From UBA1952 sp965246855 (GTDB taxonomy: Bacteria; Bacteroidota; Bacteroidia; Chitinophagales; Chitinophagaceae), in assembly GCA_965246855.1 (NCBI GenBank), contig CBDFFP010000005.1, positions 818,516 through 882,515 on the forward strand: a stretch of 64,000 nt of DNA, written 5' to 3'. Both the position numbers and the translations under genes were made by a program. The notes beneath the pieces are model-generated. The model ran no database searches. It was not told the DNA's origin and worked only from the letters and a program-made list of their open reading frames with translations. Below are positions 26,643-35,852 of the stretch, in pieces (position 1 is the first letter of the stretch; each line of letters opens with the position of its first letter).

Positions 26643-26816
26643 ATGGGACCCATAAAAGAGCCAAAACACGTTGACCTTTCCACCCGATCAGAGCCGTGGA
26701 CAGAAGAAGAGCTTGTTGATTTCCGCAGAGTGATGCAGCAGCTAAAGACGAAATCCAAACCGAAGAAAAAAGTCGCTCCGCCGCTCCAATCCACTCCGCA
26801 AATCGCTTCCAAATAA
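26643..26816 (+). CDS. 57-residue protein downstream of the GNAT-like gene
   Basis: ATG at 26643, stop TAA at 26814-26816. The protein starts MGPIKEPKHVDLSTRSEPWT, continues with EEELVDFRRVMQQLK (a likely amphipathic helix), and ends in a Lys-rich tail (KTKSKPKKKVAPP). The pattern 'acidic Asp/Thr-Glu-Glu helix followed by Lys tail' recurs in small Bacteroidota proteins that accompany GNAT-like genes. Only 11 bp separate it from the gene before and 22 bp from polA, so all three may be in one transcript. Confidence 0.65.
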   Translation: MGPIKEPKHVDLSTRSEPWTEEELVDFRRVMQQLKTKSKPKKKVAPPLQSTPQIASK

Positions 26817-26838
26817 AATCCCCGAAGCAGGCTCTCCC

Positions 26839-29679
26839 ATGAACCCCGAAAAAAAGCTGTTCCTCCTCGACGCGATGGCGCTTATTTACCGCGCCTATTT
26901 TTCCCTTGCCCGCTCGCCGCGCATCACCAGCACGGGCCGGAATACCAACGCGCAGTTTGGTTTTACCAACACGCTGCTGGAGCTTCTGAACAAAGAGAAA
27001 CCCACGCACCTGGCGGTTGTTTTTGAAGGCGGAAAATCCGATACCGACGTTCATCGCACGGCTGTTTTTGCCGAGTATAAAGCCAACCGCGCCGAGCAGC
27101 CCGAAGACATCAAAAGCGCGATGCCGGACATCAAGGCGATTATTGAAGGTTTCAACTTGCCCTGCCTTTCTTCGCCCGGGTACGAGGCCGATGATGTGAT
27201 AGGAACGATTGCGCAGAAGGCCGCTGCGCAGGGCTACGAGGTGTACATGGTAACGCCCGACAAAGACATGGGGCAGCTGGTGGACGAGAACATTTTTATG
27301 TACAAGCCCGGCTACATGGGCGCGCCACACGAGATTCTGGACAGCGGAAAAATCTGCGCCCGCTGGGGCATTCAACGGGTGAGTCAGGTGGTGGATATTC
27401 TGGGCCTGATGGGCGATGCGGTGGACAATATTCCAGGCATTGCGGGCGTGGGCGAAAAGACGGCGGCAAAGCTGCTCGCAGAATACGAAACAGTGGAAGG
27501 TGTGATAGAGAATGCCGACAAAATCAAAGGTTCCTTAGGCGAAAAAGTGCGCGCCGGAATTGAGTCTGCGAAGATGAGCAAACACCTTGCGACAATTCGC
27601 GTGGATGCGCCGGTGGACTTTGACGAAGAAGCCTGCCACGTAGGCGAATGGAACCGCGAAGCCCTGACAGCAATTTTTACGCAGTTGGAGTTCAAAGCGA
27701 TTGGTCGCCGTCTTCTGGGAGATGATTTTGCACCGCCTGCCATTACCACACAGGGCGCGCTGGACTTGTTTGGAAAGCCCTTGCCCAATCATTTGCAACC
27801 CGGCGTACAGCCTGCGGCAGAGGCCGAGCTTCCGGGCGAAAAAGCGGAAACGCACGTGGTGGACAAGAACCTTTCCAACACGCCGCACACCTATCACCTC
27901 GTGCAAACCGACGCGGAAATAGATTCGCTTCTAACGCAGCTTTCCGGCAGAAAAGAAATCTCTTTTGATACCGAAACCACTTCTACCGATGCAAACTTGG
28001 CGAAGCTGGTGGGGATGAGTTTTTGCTGGGAAAAAGGCGAAGCGTATTACGTGGCCGTGCCGGATGACGCGCGCGTAAAAGAAGTTTTAGAGAAGTTCCG
28101 TCCGCTGTTTGAAGACCCGGAAATCACGTGGATCGGGCAGAACCTGAAGTACGATTTCATTGTGTTGAAGTGGCACGGCGTGGAGCCGAAAGGCCGCGTG
28201 TGGGACACGATGCTGGCGCACTATCTCTTGGAGCCGGAAGGCAAGCGCAACATGGACTTGCTGGCCGGAAAATACCTGGGCTATGAGCCGGTTTCTATCC
28301 TGTCGCTGATTGGAAAAAAAGGCAAAGACCAGATAACGATGCGCGAGGTGGACGTGGAGCAGGTGAAGGAGTACGCCGCCGAAGATGCCGACGTAGTGTG
28401 GCAACTCCGCGACGTGTTTTCGCCGATGCTGAAAGCGGAGAAAATGGAGTCGCTTTTCCACGACGTAGAAACGCCGCTTGTGCCGGTGCTGGCTGCAATG
28501 GAGTACGAAGGCGTAGGACTTGACGTGCCTTTCCTCAACGAGTATAGCAAAGTGCTGACGACGGATATTGCGGCTGCCGAAGAAGGCGTTTTCGCTGAGG
28601 CGGGGTTGCGCTTTAACATCGGCTCGCCGAAGCAGTTGGGCGAGGTGCTTTTTGACGTGATGAAGATTGATGGCGGCGGGCGCAAAACCAAGACCGGACA
28701 GTACGCCACAGGCGAAGACGTACTGGTGCGCCTGCGGGGAAAACACCCGATTATTGACGCGATAACTACCTACCGCGAACTGACGAAACTGAAGGCGACC
28801 TACGTGGATGCGCTGCCGCTGCTGATTAATCCAAAGACAGGCCGGATTCACACCTCTTTCAACCAGGCAATCGCCAGTACCGGGCGGCTTTCTTCTTCCA
28901 ATCCCAACCTGCAAAACATTCCGGTGCGCACGGATAGAGGCCGCGAGATTCGCAAGGCGTTTGTGCCGCGCGGCGAAGGCTGGACGCTGGTCTCTGCCGA
29001 CTACTCGCAAATTGAGTTGCGCATCATTGCCGCCATTGCGAAGGAAGAAACGATGATGGAAGCGTTTGCTACTGGCCGCGACGTGCATACCGCTACTGCA
29101 GCGAAGGTGTACGGCGTTGCAGAAAGCGACGTTACAAGCGATATGCGCCGCGTGGCAAAGACCACCAACTTCGGCATTATTTATGGGCAAAGCGCCTTTG
29201 GATTGGCCGACAAGCTGAACATCAAACAGACCGAAGCCCGCGACATTATCAAGGCGTACTTCGAGCAATACCCGGCGATTAAGAATTACATCGCGGAGCG
29301 CACGGCTTTTGCGAAAGAAAACCTCTACGCGGAGACGTTGGATGGCCGCCGCCGCTGGCTCCGCGACATCCGTTCTTCTAACCCAACCGTCCGTTCTTTT
29401 GCCGAGCGCAACGCGATAAACATGCCGATTCAGGGCACGGCGGCAGACATGATTAAGAAGGCGATGATTGCCGTTCACCGGGAACTGAAAAAGCGTCCGC
29501 TGGAATCCAGAATGGTGTTGCAGGTTCACGACGAACTGATTTTTGATGTGCCCGAAACGGAGTTGGAAGAAGTGCGCGACCTGATAGAAAACTGTATGGA
29601 AAGCGCAATGACCTTGCCAAATGGCGTGGCGATTAAAGCGGAAACGGGGTTTGGAAAGAACTGGCTGGAGGCGCATTGA
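26839..29679 (+). CDS. polA: DNA polymerase I
   Basis: 946 residues, full length, with all three domains. 5'-nuclease: LLDAMALIYRAYF and GYEADDVIGT. 3'-5' exonuclease: active-site FDTETTSTD, so proofreading appears intact. Polymerase: motif A SADYSQIELRIIA, motif B DMRRVAKTTNFGIIYG and motif C LQVHDELIFDVP. It fills gaps in repair and removes RNA primers. A weak GAGAAGT-CAT-ACTTCTC stem overlaps the stop codon. Confidence 0.98.
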   Translation: MNPEKKLFLLDAMALIYRAYFSLARSPRITSTGRNTNAQFGFTNTLLELLNKEKPTHLAVVFEGGKSDTDVHRTAVFAEYKANRAEQPEDIKSAMPDIKAIIEGFNLPCLSSPGYEADDVIGTIAQKAAAQGYEVYMVTPDKDMGQLVDENIFMYKPGYMGAPHEILDSGKICARWGIQRVSQVVDILGLMGDAVDNIPGIAGVGEKTAAKLLAEYETVEGVIENADKIKGSLGEKVRAGIESAKMSKHLATIRVDAPVDFDEEACHVGEWNREALTAIFTQLEFKAIGRRLLGDDFAPPAITTQGALDLFGKPLPNHLQPGVQPAAEAELPGEKAETHVVDKNLSNTPHTYHLVQTDAEIDSLLTQLSGRKEISFDTETTSTDANLAKLVGMSFCWEKGEAYYVAVPDDARVKEVLEKFRPLFEDPEITWIGQNLKYDFIVLKWHGVEPKGRVWDTMLAHYLLEPEGKRNMDLLAGKYLGYEPVSILSLIGKKGKDQITMREVDVEQVKEYAAEDADVVWQLRDVFSPMLKAEKMESLFHDVETPLVPVLAAMEYEGVGLDVPFLNEYSKVLTTDIAAAEEGVFAEAGLRFNIGSPKQLGEVLFDVMKIDGGGRKTKTGQYATGEDVLVRLRGKHPIIDAITTYRELTKLKATYVDALPLLINPKTGRIHTSFNQAIASTGRLSSSNPNLQNIPVRTDRGREIRKAFVPRGEGWTLVSADYSQIELRIIAAIAKEETMMEAFATGRDVHTATAAKVYGVAESDVTSDMRRVAKTTNFGIIYGQSAFGLADKLNIKQTEARDIIKAYFEQYPAIKNYIAERTAFAKENLYAETLDGRRRWLRDIRSSNPTVRSFAERNAINMPIQGTAADMIKKAMIAVHRELKKRPLESRMVLQVHDELIFDVPETELEEVRDLIENCMESAMTLPNGVAIKAETGFGKNWLEAH

Positions 29680-29701
29680 GAAGTCATACTTCTCAAAAAG
29701 A

Positions 29702-29732
29702 TTTGTAAATTTTCATGAGATTTATAAGTTTG
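29702..29732 (+). promoter_or_regulatory. Bacteroidota-type promoter TTTG-N19-TAAGTTTG
   Basis: TTTG at 29702-29705, 19-bp spacer, TAAGTTTG at 29725-29732: a perfect consensus. It gives a leader of about 45 nt for the lipoprotein gene at 29781. Confidence 0.8.
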
Positions 29733-29780
29733 TAGCCCAACTTAAAATCCATTCTTCCCAGACCAACTTCCTACGGCTGC

Positions 29781-30476
29781 ATGAAAACCCCAAGATTAGT
29801 AACCGGCTTTTTAAGTCTTGCCTTCCTTCTGCTGTTTTTCGCAGGTTGCGCGCCCGTCGTTCCGATGAACAAGCAATTCTACAATTCCAAAAAGGTAGGG
29901 GTTGTTCTGGAGGTCAGTAATATAGGTATGGCGAAGTCTGGTTCGCAAGGTTTGCTGGATATGGCGCTCACGCCGGGCGACCGTTTTAAAGAGCCACTTC
30001 AAAAGATAGAAAAGAAGATTCACCTAAAAGACACGCTCCAGCAAAAAATCGCCCGCATTCTTGGTTCCAGGAACAAGGCTTTTGTTTTTCTTCCCGATGG
30101 AACCAACTATGAAAACCTGCCCGACTTCTCAAAGCCAAAGTCCAAAAAGAAATTTCCCAAAAAAGATTTCCGTTCTTTGAAAGGTGATAATGAAATAGAC
30201 GAAGTGCTGTACATAAATGTGAAGTATGGTTTGCTAGTAAGCTATTACGGTGTGATTGAAACCGGTAAACAAGGATACGTCAACTTGACCACCCAAATTA
30301 TTGACTTGACTGACAACTCTTTTTTGCAGGCGCAAACAAACCAAACCGTAGCCGACATTAAGGGTAATTGGAAATCGGGGGCGGATTACGAGAACCTGAA
30401 GAATGCGATTCAGAGTGCTGTCAGAAGCAGTATGAAAGCACTTGAAGTCAATTTACAGGAGCAACAATCCCTATAG
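29781..30476 (+). CDS. Predicted lipoprotein
   Basis: 231 residues with a lipoprotein signal (FLSLAFLLLFFAGC). A basic middle (KPKSKKKFPKKDFRSLKG) is followed by a beta-rich part (EVLYINVKYGLLVSYYGVIETGKQGYVNLTTQIIDL). The layout resembles lipoproteins that assemble with outer membrane partners, but I cannot name a family. It has its own consensus promoter. Confidence 0.72.
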   Translation: MKTPRLVTGFLSLAFLLLFFAGCAPVVPMNKQFYNSKKVGVVLEVSNIGMAKSGSQGLLDMALTPGDRFKEPLQKIEKKIHLKDTLQQKIARILGSRNKAFVFLPDGTNYENLPDFSKPKSKKKFPKKDFRSLKGDNEIDEVLYINVKYGLLVSYYGVIETGKQGYVNLTTQIIDLTDNSFLQAQTNQTVADIKGNWKSGADYENLKNAIQSAVRSSMKALEVNLQEQQSL

Positions 30477-30540
30477 AGTCGCTTGTGTATTTCTGAGTCT
30501 TAGTTCCACATGAATTGATTTTTGATGTACCTCCTACGCT

Positions 30541-31071
30541 ATGCTCCACACCCGCCGCCTCTCGCTTCGCCTCATCACGCCTGCCACCCTCACCGACCTT
30601 TTCCGCAATGAAAGTGAAGCGTCTTTCCGGGAGATATTCGGTGCCGACGAAGCGTGGTATGAACGCTACAAAGGCATGGTAAAAAAAGGCATGGAGACCG
30701 ACCGCATTTCGGTGCGCTTTTTCCTTTTGATAGAAACGGAAACAGGCCGTTCCATCGGTCAGTGCGGCTTCCACAACTGGAACCGCTTTCACGACCGCGC
30801 GGAGCTTTTCTACTTTCTTTTCCAAGACGAAGACAAAGGGCGGGGATACATGAAAGAGGCGCTGGAACTTGTGTTGCGCTATGGTTTTGAAGAAATGAAT
30901 CTTCACCGCATGGAAGCTTTTATCGCGCCGTGGAACGAGCCTTCTACCCGGTTGATAAATCATTTTCAGTTTCAGAAAGAAGGCCTCGCGCGTGGGCATT
31001 ATCTCGTAAACGGGAAGTATGAAGACTCGGTGATGTATGCGCGGCTCCGGGCGGATACGAAACAAGCCTGA
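30541..31071 (+). CDS. GNAT N-acetyltransferase (RimJ/RimL type)
   Basis: 176 residues. RLSLRLITPA at the N terminus, IGQCGFHNWNRFHDRAELFYFL (motif A region), DKGRGYMKEALELVLRYGF with the acetyl-CoA loop (G-R-G-Y), and LHRMEAFIAPWNEPSTRLINHFQF, all typical of ribosomal-protein N-acetyltransferases of the RimJ/L group. The substrate is unknown. Confidence 0.9.
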   Translation: MLHTRRLSLRLITPATLTDLFRNESEASFREIFGADEAWYERYKGMVKKGMETDRISVRFFLLIETETGRSIGQCGFHNWNRFHDRAELFYFLFQDEDKGRGYMKEALELVLRYGFEEMNLHRMEAFIAPWNEPSTRLINHFQFQKEGLARGHYLVNGKYEDSVMYARLRADTKQA

Positions 31072-31132
31072 TTTTCCGTTTGATAAGGGAATAACGAAGC
31101 ATTCCCAAAGAATCACTCCAAACCACTGTTTT

Positions 31133-31962
31133 ATGAAACCTATCAGCTACGCCGAACAGTATCAGGCCGAAGGTTTTGTTGTGTTGCGAGGCTGCCTGGA
31201 TGTGGGGCACTTAACCGAAGCCCGTGCTGTATTCGAAAGGGCTTTTGCAGAGGGCGTCTACAAGACAGCCCCGCATAGCAGCCCGCACATCATCAATAAT
31301 ATCTACGCATTCTACCCCAGATGCTCTCTTGGTTTATCACGCCCGGAGTGATTGCTGCGGTGAAAGAAATTCTGGGGCCGGACGCTGTTTGGATACCGGA
31401 ATGCTCGGTCCATCGCAACCGCTACATCGGCTGGCATAAAGACACCTCTATTCAGGCGCGCAGCGGCCTCCAAAGCCATGAAACCGATAACACGCCCATT
31501 ATTCAATGCGCTATTTATTTTCAAGCCAACGACGCGCTGACGGGTGGTGGACTCACGCTCATTCGCGGCTCGCATAAGACACCTGATCATTTCAGCCCGA
31601 TGCTGACGGAAAACTTAGCAGAACGCGTGGGCTATAAACTGCTGAAAACGCTGGGCCTCTCCGCCTTTAACAAAGCTGACCGACATCCGCAGAAGGAAGA
31701 TGTGCTGTCGGTTATGGGCGATGTGGTGCTCTTTGATGTGCGCACAGACCATTGCGCAACACAGCCCCATCCCAACGCTCCTAAGAACACAGATAAGCTG
31801 GCCATCTTCAACACTTTTGGCGTGGATAGTCCCGCATTTCGCGACTACTTTCAGTTTATGAAAGGCCGTCCGGAACCGTACTATCAATACCACCGCGAAA
31901 CACCTTTGCCGCAGGCCGTACGGGACCGGGGAGAAACGCTCGGCATTCCGGTTTGGTATTAA
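31133..31962 (+). pseudogene. Phytanoyl-CoA dioxygenase (PhyH) family protein, frameshifted
   Basis: The N-terminal 62 codons (MKPISYAEQYQAEGFVVLRG ... IINNIYAFYP) and the rest (MLSWFITPGVIAAVKEILG onward) are in different frames; a single-base loss near 31315-31321 would explain it. The iron-binding facial triad can be seen in the second part: His and Asp in GWHKDTS and the distal His in TDHCATQPHPN, with an Arg following for 2-oxoglutarate. Joined length would be about 276 residues, normal for the family. As with ychF, an assembly error cannot be excluded. Confidence 0.85.
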
Positions 31963-32041
31963 ATGGCGGGCGCGCGTAGCCTAAGTCCAACTTTCAAGTT
32001 CTTTCAGACCCCCGTGGCAAGAATCTTGCAAACCACATGGC

Positions 32042-33202
32042 TTGTTCTCCACGCTTTTCTACGCCCGCCTTAAAACCCATACGGTCACCCTGCCTCAACT
32101 GTTGGCGGAAGAGCATTTTACGACCTTGCCCGACGACTGGTATGTTGTGATTGCCGACATCCAAAACTCCTCGGCTGCTGTCCGCAAAGGATTGCACAAC
32201 GACGTCAACCTCGTTGCCGCAGGCTCGCTCATCGCAGGTTTAAATGTTGCCCGCGAAGCCGGGGTGGAAGTGCCTTTCTTTTTTGGCGGCGATGGCGGAA
32301 CCTTGCTTGTGCCGGATAAAATCCTCCGCAGTGTGCTTCTCGCCCTGCAACGTCATAACATCAATTCGCAGGAAAATTTTGGTTTCACGCTGCATGTGGG
32401 TGCAGTGCCTGTTTCGGTTGTTCGCGAGGCGGGTCACCTCATCCGGCTGGCCAAAATCCGGCTGGGAAGTGGCTTGTCTAAAGCCGTGCTCATCGGCGAT
32501 GGATTGCTGTGGGCCGAGCAACAGGTGAAGAACAACATAAGCATTCCCCCGGATCCGCCTGATGCTTCGGTGCTTAATATGGATGGACTGGAGTGCCGCT
32601 GGGATCGCATAAAGCCTCCCCGCGCCCACTCTCAGATTGTCTGCTACCTGATAGAATCCTGTAATCCCGCGCGGCAAATTCCTCTCTACCGGGCTATTCT
32701 GCTGGAAGCCGATGCCCTTTTCGGCACGCTGGAATTGCGCAATCCGCTTTCGCTGGACAAGCTCAATCTGCTGGTAACGATGCGCAAGATTCGCCGGGAA
32801 ATGCTGGCGCGCTTTGGCAAGCTGAAACGCACGTATCTGGTAACAGAATTCCTCAAAACGGTGATCGGAAAAATCCTTTTCCGCCACGGCCTGAAGTTCG
32901 CCGGCATGGACGGAAAACGCTACCTGGAAGAGGTGATTTCCAATGCCGATACCCTCACGCTGGACGGACGCATCAACACCATTATCTCCGGTACCGCCGA
33001 ACAACACACGCGCTTCCAGGCGTTTCTGGATGATTTGGAAAAGCGGGGAAAACTGCGCTACGGCCACCATGCTAATGGCGAAAGCATAATGACCTGCTAT
33101 ATAGAATCGCGCGAGGAAAAGCACATCCATTTTGTGGATGGCGGCGATGGCGGCTACACAGCCGCCGCTGGGGAATTGAAGGGAAAGATTTGCGTGGCTT
33201 AG
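32042..33202 (+). CDS. DUF3095 family protein (nucleotide-cyclase-like)
   Basis: 386 residues if started at TTG 32042 (MFSTLFYARLKTH). The family signature is LPDDWYVVIADIQNSSAAVRKGLHNDVNLVAAGSLIAGLN followed by FFFGGDGGTLLVP, the arrangement of a class III nucleotide-cyclase core (metal-binding Asp in ADIQNS and in GGDGG). The biological product is not known. There is no ATG in frame; an ATG at 32037 is out of frame by one base, so this start may be another single-base error. Confidence 0.82.
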   Translation: MFSTLFYARLKTHTVTLPQLLAEEHFTTLPDDWYVVIADIQNSSAAVRKGLHNDVNLVAAGSLIAGLNVAREAGVEVPFFFGGDGGTLLVPDKILRSVLLALQRHNINSQENFGFTLHVGAVPVSVVREAGHLIRLAKIRLGSGLSKAVLIGDGLLWAEQQVKNNISIPPDPPDASVLNMDGLECRWDRIKPPRAHSQIVCYLIESCNPARQIPLYRAILLEADALFGTLELRNPLSLDKLNLLVTMRKIRREMLARFGKLKRTYLVTEFLKTVIGKILFRHGLKFAGMDGKRYLEEVISNADTLTLDGRINTIISGTAEQHTRFQAFLDDLEKRGKLRYGHHANGESIMTCYIESREEKHIHFVDGGDGGYTAAAGELKGKICVA

Positions 33203-33268
33203 CCGCCCATCCTTTCCAAGAAAAGGCACTTCATCCTACCTTGCAGCCCCCTCCCTTTTCCCTCTTAA

Positions 33269-34288
33269 ATGCCGGTGCAAAAAAAGGTTTTTCCCGCAGG
33301 TCTCTTCCTGCTTCTGCTGCTCCTGAACAGTTGCGGCTATCTGGAGCGGACGAAAGAAAACGTCCCCGCCAATGCCAAACTATACCTGCCCACCGGCGCT
33401 ACGCTTCAAACCGTGATGGACTCCATTGCGCCGCACGTGCAGAACATAGAATCGTTCCAAAAAGCAGCTTCCAGCATGAAGCTCCGGCGCATCTATCCCG
33501 GCAGATACACCCTCCAAAAAGGCGAAACCAACAAAAGCATTCTGGACAAACTGCTCCTTGGGAAACAGGACGAAATTGAAATTACCATAGGCAACTACGG
33601 CAGCATTTTTGAACTGGCCACCAAGCTGGATCCACTGCTGGAAACAAGTGCCTCTTCGCTCCTTACCGCCATTGCCCACCGCGACGAAGCCCGCGGGCTG
33701 GACTCGCTCCAGATGATTTATTTCCTTTCCCCCAACACCTACCGCTTCCACTGGACGCAGACGCCGGAAGAAATTGTAGAGAAAATTTCCGCGCCCTACC
33801 GCCGCTACTGGACGCCCGAAAAACGCGCCCAACTGGCTGCCTCCTCCGGCCTGTCGGAAAAAGAAGCCGTAACGCTGGCCTCTATCGTGCAACTGGAATC
33901 CTACCGCGCCGACGAGCAGCCGCGCGTGGCTGGCCTCTACCACAACCGCCTCCGGCTGGGCATGAAGCTGGATGCCGACCCAACGGTCATCTTCGCCAAG
34001 AAGCAAAAAATAGGCTGGCAAACCAAGATTGAGCGGGTGTATTTCAAAGACCTGCAACTGCCTTCCCCTTACAATACGTATGTGAACAAAGGCCTGCCGC
34101 CCGGCCCTATCTGTATGCCCAATCCTTCGGCTATTGACGCCGTGTTGCAACCGGCTCCAAGCGAGTTCATTTACTTCGTGGCCGACCCATCGCAGCCCGG
34201 TTATCACCTGTATGCCAAAACACTTGCGGAGCAGGAGAAAAACGCGCAGGTTTACCGGGCCTGGGTGGAGAAGAATAACATCCGGTAG
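33269..34288 (+). CDS. mltG: Endolytic murein transglycosylase MltG
   Basis: 339 residues. It holds the YceG-like fold with the catalytic Glu210 in TLASIVQLES and the downstream GLYHNRLRLGMKLDADPTVIFA and LPSPYNTYVNKGLPPGPICMPN motifs. It cuts nascent glycan strands near the membrane and sets their length. Instead of the usual transmembrane anchor the N terminus (FLLLLLLNSCGYLE) ends in a lipobox-like NSC, so it may be a lipoprotein. The first Glu of the common IVEKE motif is Gln here, while the catalytic Glu-Ser pair is kept. Confidence 0.92.
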   Translation: MPVQKKVFPAGLFLLLLLLNSCGYLERTKENVPANAKLYLPTGATLQTVMDSIAPHVQNIESFQKAASSMKLRRIYPGRYTLQKGETNKSILDKLLLGKQDEIEITIGNYGSIFELATKLDPLLETSASSLLTAIAHRDEARGLDSLQMIYFLSPNTYRFHWTQTPEEIVEKISAPYRRYWTPEKRAQLAASSGLSEKEAVTLASIVQLESYRADEQPRVAGLYHNRLRLGMKLDADPTVIFAKKQKIGWQTKIERVYFKDLQLPSPYNTYVNKGLPPGPICMPNPSAIDAVLQPAPSEFIYFVADPSQPGYHLYAKTLAEQEKNAQVYRAWVEKNNIR

Positions 34289-34325
34289 AAGAAATCGGGG
34301 ACGGTTTTCTAAGTGAAAAAGAACG

Positions 34326-35822
34326 ATGAAAGAGACCAAAAAAAACACCCTTTCCAAAAGGGAATTTTTAAAACTGCTGGGCGGATTGAGCCTCGGCTTT
34401 TTGCCACTAATTGGTTGCTTCAACGAGCGCAAACCGGAAGGCGAAAAGTTCACCAAGAGCACGTCTGGGAAAAGCAACGCTGCCGTTTCAGGAGAGCCGG
34501 AAAAGGTTACGGAAAGGGATTTGATTCTCCTTCAACGCGACGATGCCCGCTACGCGGAATTCAACACGTTCTACAACAAGCGGATTTCCCTCCTGCCCAA
34601 GTACATCGCCGTCTGCTTCACCAATGCCGGTGTGTGCCACGCACTCCAACTAGCCCGGAAGGAAGCCCTGCCGGTGGGCATCAAAAGCGGCGGACATTCC
34701 TTTGAAGGCTTTTCTTCCAACAACGGCGGGCTAGTGGTGAACGTCTCGCAGATAAAGGAAGTGGTTTGGAACACGGACGGAACGGTGAGCGTCGGCCCCG
34801 GACTTTTGCTGCGCGAGCTACACAATGAAGTCTATGCAAAAGGGAAATTGGTTCCTGCTGGTTCATGTGGCGGTGTGGGCATTGCCGGTCTTGCGCTCGG
34901 CGGCGGCTATGGCTTTTTTTGCCGGAAATACGGCCTCACCTGCGACAGCCTCGTAGGCGCTACAATCGTAAAAGCCGACGGCACCATTGCGGAAGCCGAC
35001 GGCGACTTGATGTGGGCATTGCGCGGAGGAGGAAACGGAAATTTTGGGGTGGTTACGAGCCTGCGTTTCAAAACTTATCCCTTGCCGCAAACGCTGAATA
35101 CCGTTACCCTTAAACACACAATTGCAGATGCAAATGCCTTTGCAGCTATCCTTCAAAAATGGATGCACCTCGTGCCGCAACTGCTGCCGGAAGCCTTTGG
35201 CGCTTTTGTGCAGAACGGCAAAACGCTGACCCTGCTTTTCACCAACTATGGCTCCGGCGATATCAGCGCCATTACAGACGCTATGGCCGAAGGTGCGCGC
35301 GCAAACACCCGTTCTTCGTCTGCCGGAAAGCCTTTTCCGCAAGCCCTGAAACGCTTTTATGGCCGCCCCGACCCGTTGTTTTTCAAGAACGCTTCCTGCG
35401 GCTACTACAAGTCGTTTGCAGACCTTGCCACGGTTGCGCCCGCCATTTTTGAGCAGGTGCTTTCCCATCCCGGATTGATATTTCAGGTCAATACGCTCGG
35501 TGGCGCTATCAACACTTCTGAAACGGAAAAAGCGTCTTGCTATCCGCACCGCACCTTTCCTTTTCTGGGCGAATTGCAAGGTTATTACGACCAGGCGGTG
35601 CAGGAAAGAGGGATTTTGGAAGGCTTCCAGAACATTCAGAAGCTGATATTGGATGCAGGCGTCAAGGCGCAATATAGCAACTATCCCGACCTGAATTTTG
35701 CGGACTGGCAACACGCGTATTACGGCAGCAACTACGACAAACTCCAGCAACTTAAAAAGAAGCACGACCCCGAAAATCTGTTTCGCTACCCGCAGAGTAT
35801 TGGCGACGGCACGAGCGTTTGA
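34326..35822 (+). CDS. Berberine-bridge-type FAD-dependent oxidoreductase, exported
   Basis: 498 residues. The FAD_binding_4 domain shows GIKSGGHSFEGFSSN (His for 8-alpha covalent FAD) and GSCGGVGIAGLALGGGYG (Cys for the second covalent bond), so the flavin should be bicovalently held. The BBE C-terminal motif NYPDLNFADWQHAYYG ... KHDPENLFRYPQSI is intact. The N terminus KREFLKLLGGLSLGFLPLIGC is Tat-like (Lys-Arg in place of Arg-Arg) and ends in a lipobox. Likely a periplasmic carbohydrate or alcohol oxidase. Confidence 0.88.
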   Translation: MKETKKNTLSKREFLKLLGGLSLGFLPLIGCFNERKPEGEKFTKSTSGKSNAAVSGEPEKVTERDLILLQRDDARYAEFNTFYNKRISLLPKYIAVCFTNAGVCHALQLARKEALPVGIKSGGHSFEGFSSNNGGLVVNVSQIKEVVWNTDGTVSVGPGLLLRELHNEVYAKGKLVPAGSCGGVGIAGLALGGGYGFFCRKYGLTCDSLVGATIVKADGTIAEADGDLMWALRGGGNGNFGVVTSLRFKTYPLPQTLNTVTLKHTIADANAFAAILQKWMHLVPQLLPEAFGAFVQNGKTLTLLFTNYGSGDISAITDAMAEGARANTRSSSAGKPFPQALKRFYGRPDPLFFKNASCGYYKSFADLATVAPAIFEQVLSHPGLIFQVNTLGGAINTSETEKASCYPHRTFPFLGELQGYYDQAVQERGILEGFQNIQKLILDAGVKAQYSNYPDLNFADWQHAYYGSNYDKLQQLKKKHDPENLFRYPQSIGDGTSV

Positions 35823-35852
35823 ATCTTTCCTTCCGGCACAAACAGAAATGCT

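Noticed and set aside
28087..29676. 529-codon minus-strand frame opposite polA
   Set aside because: polA carries all polymerase motifs; the opposite frame is His/Arg/Val-rich shadow sequence.
29678..29694. Terminator after polA
   Set aside because: The 7-bp stem overlaps the stop codon and is followed by A, not T, so it is unlikely to terminate plus-strand transcripts.
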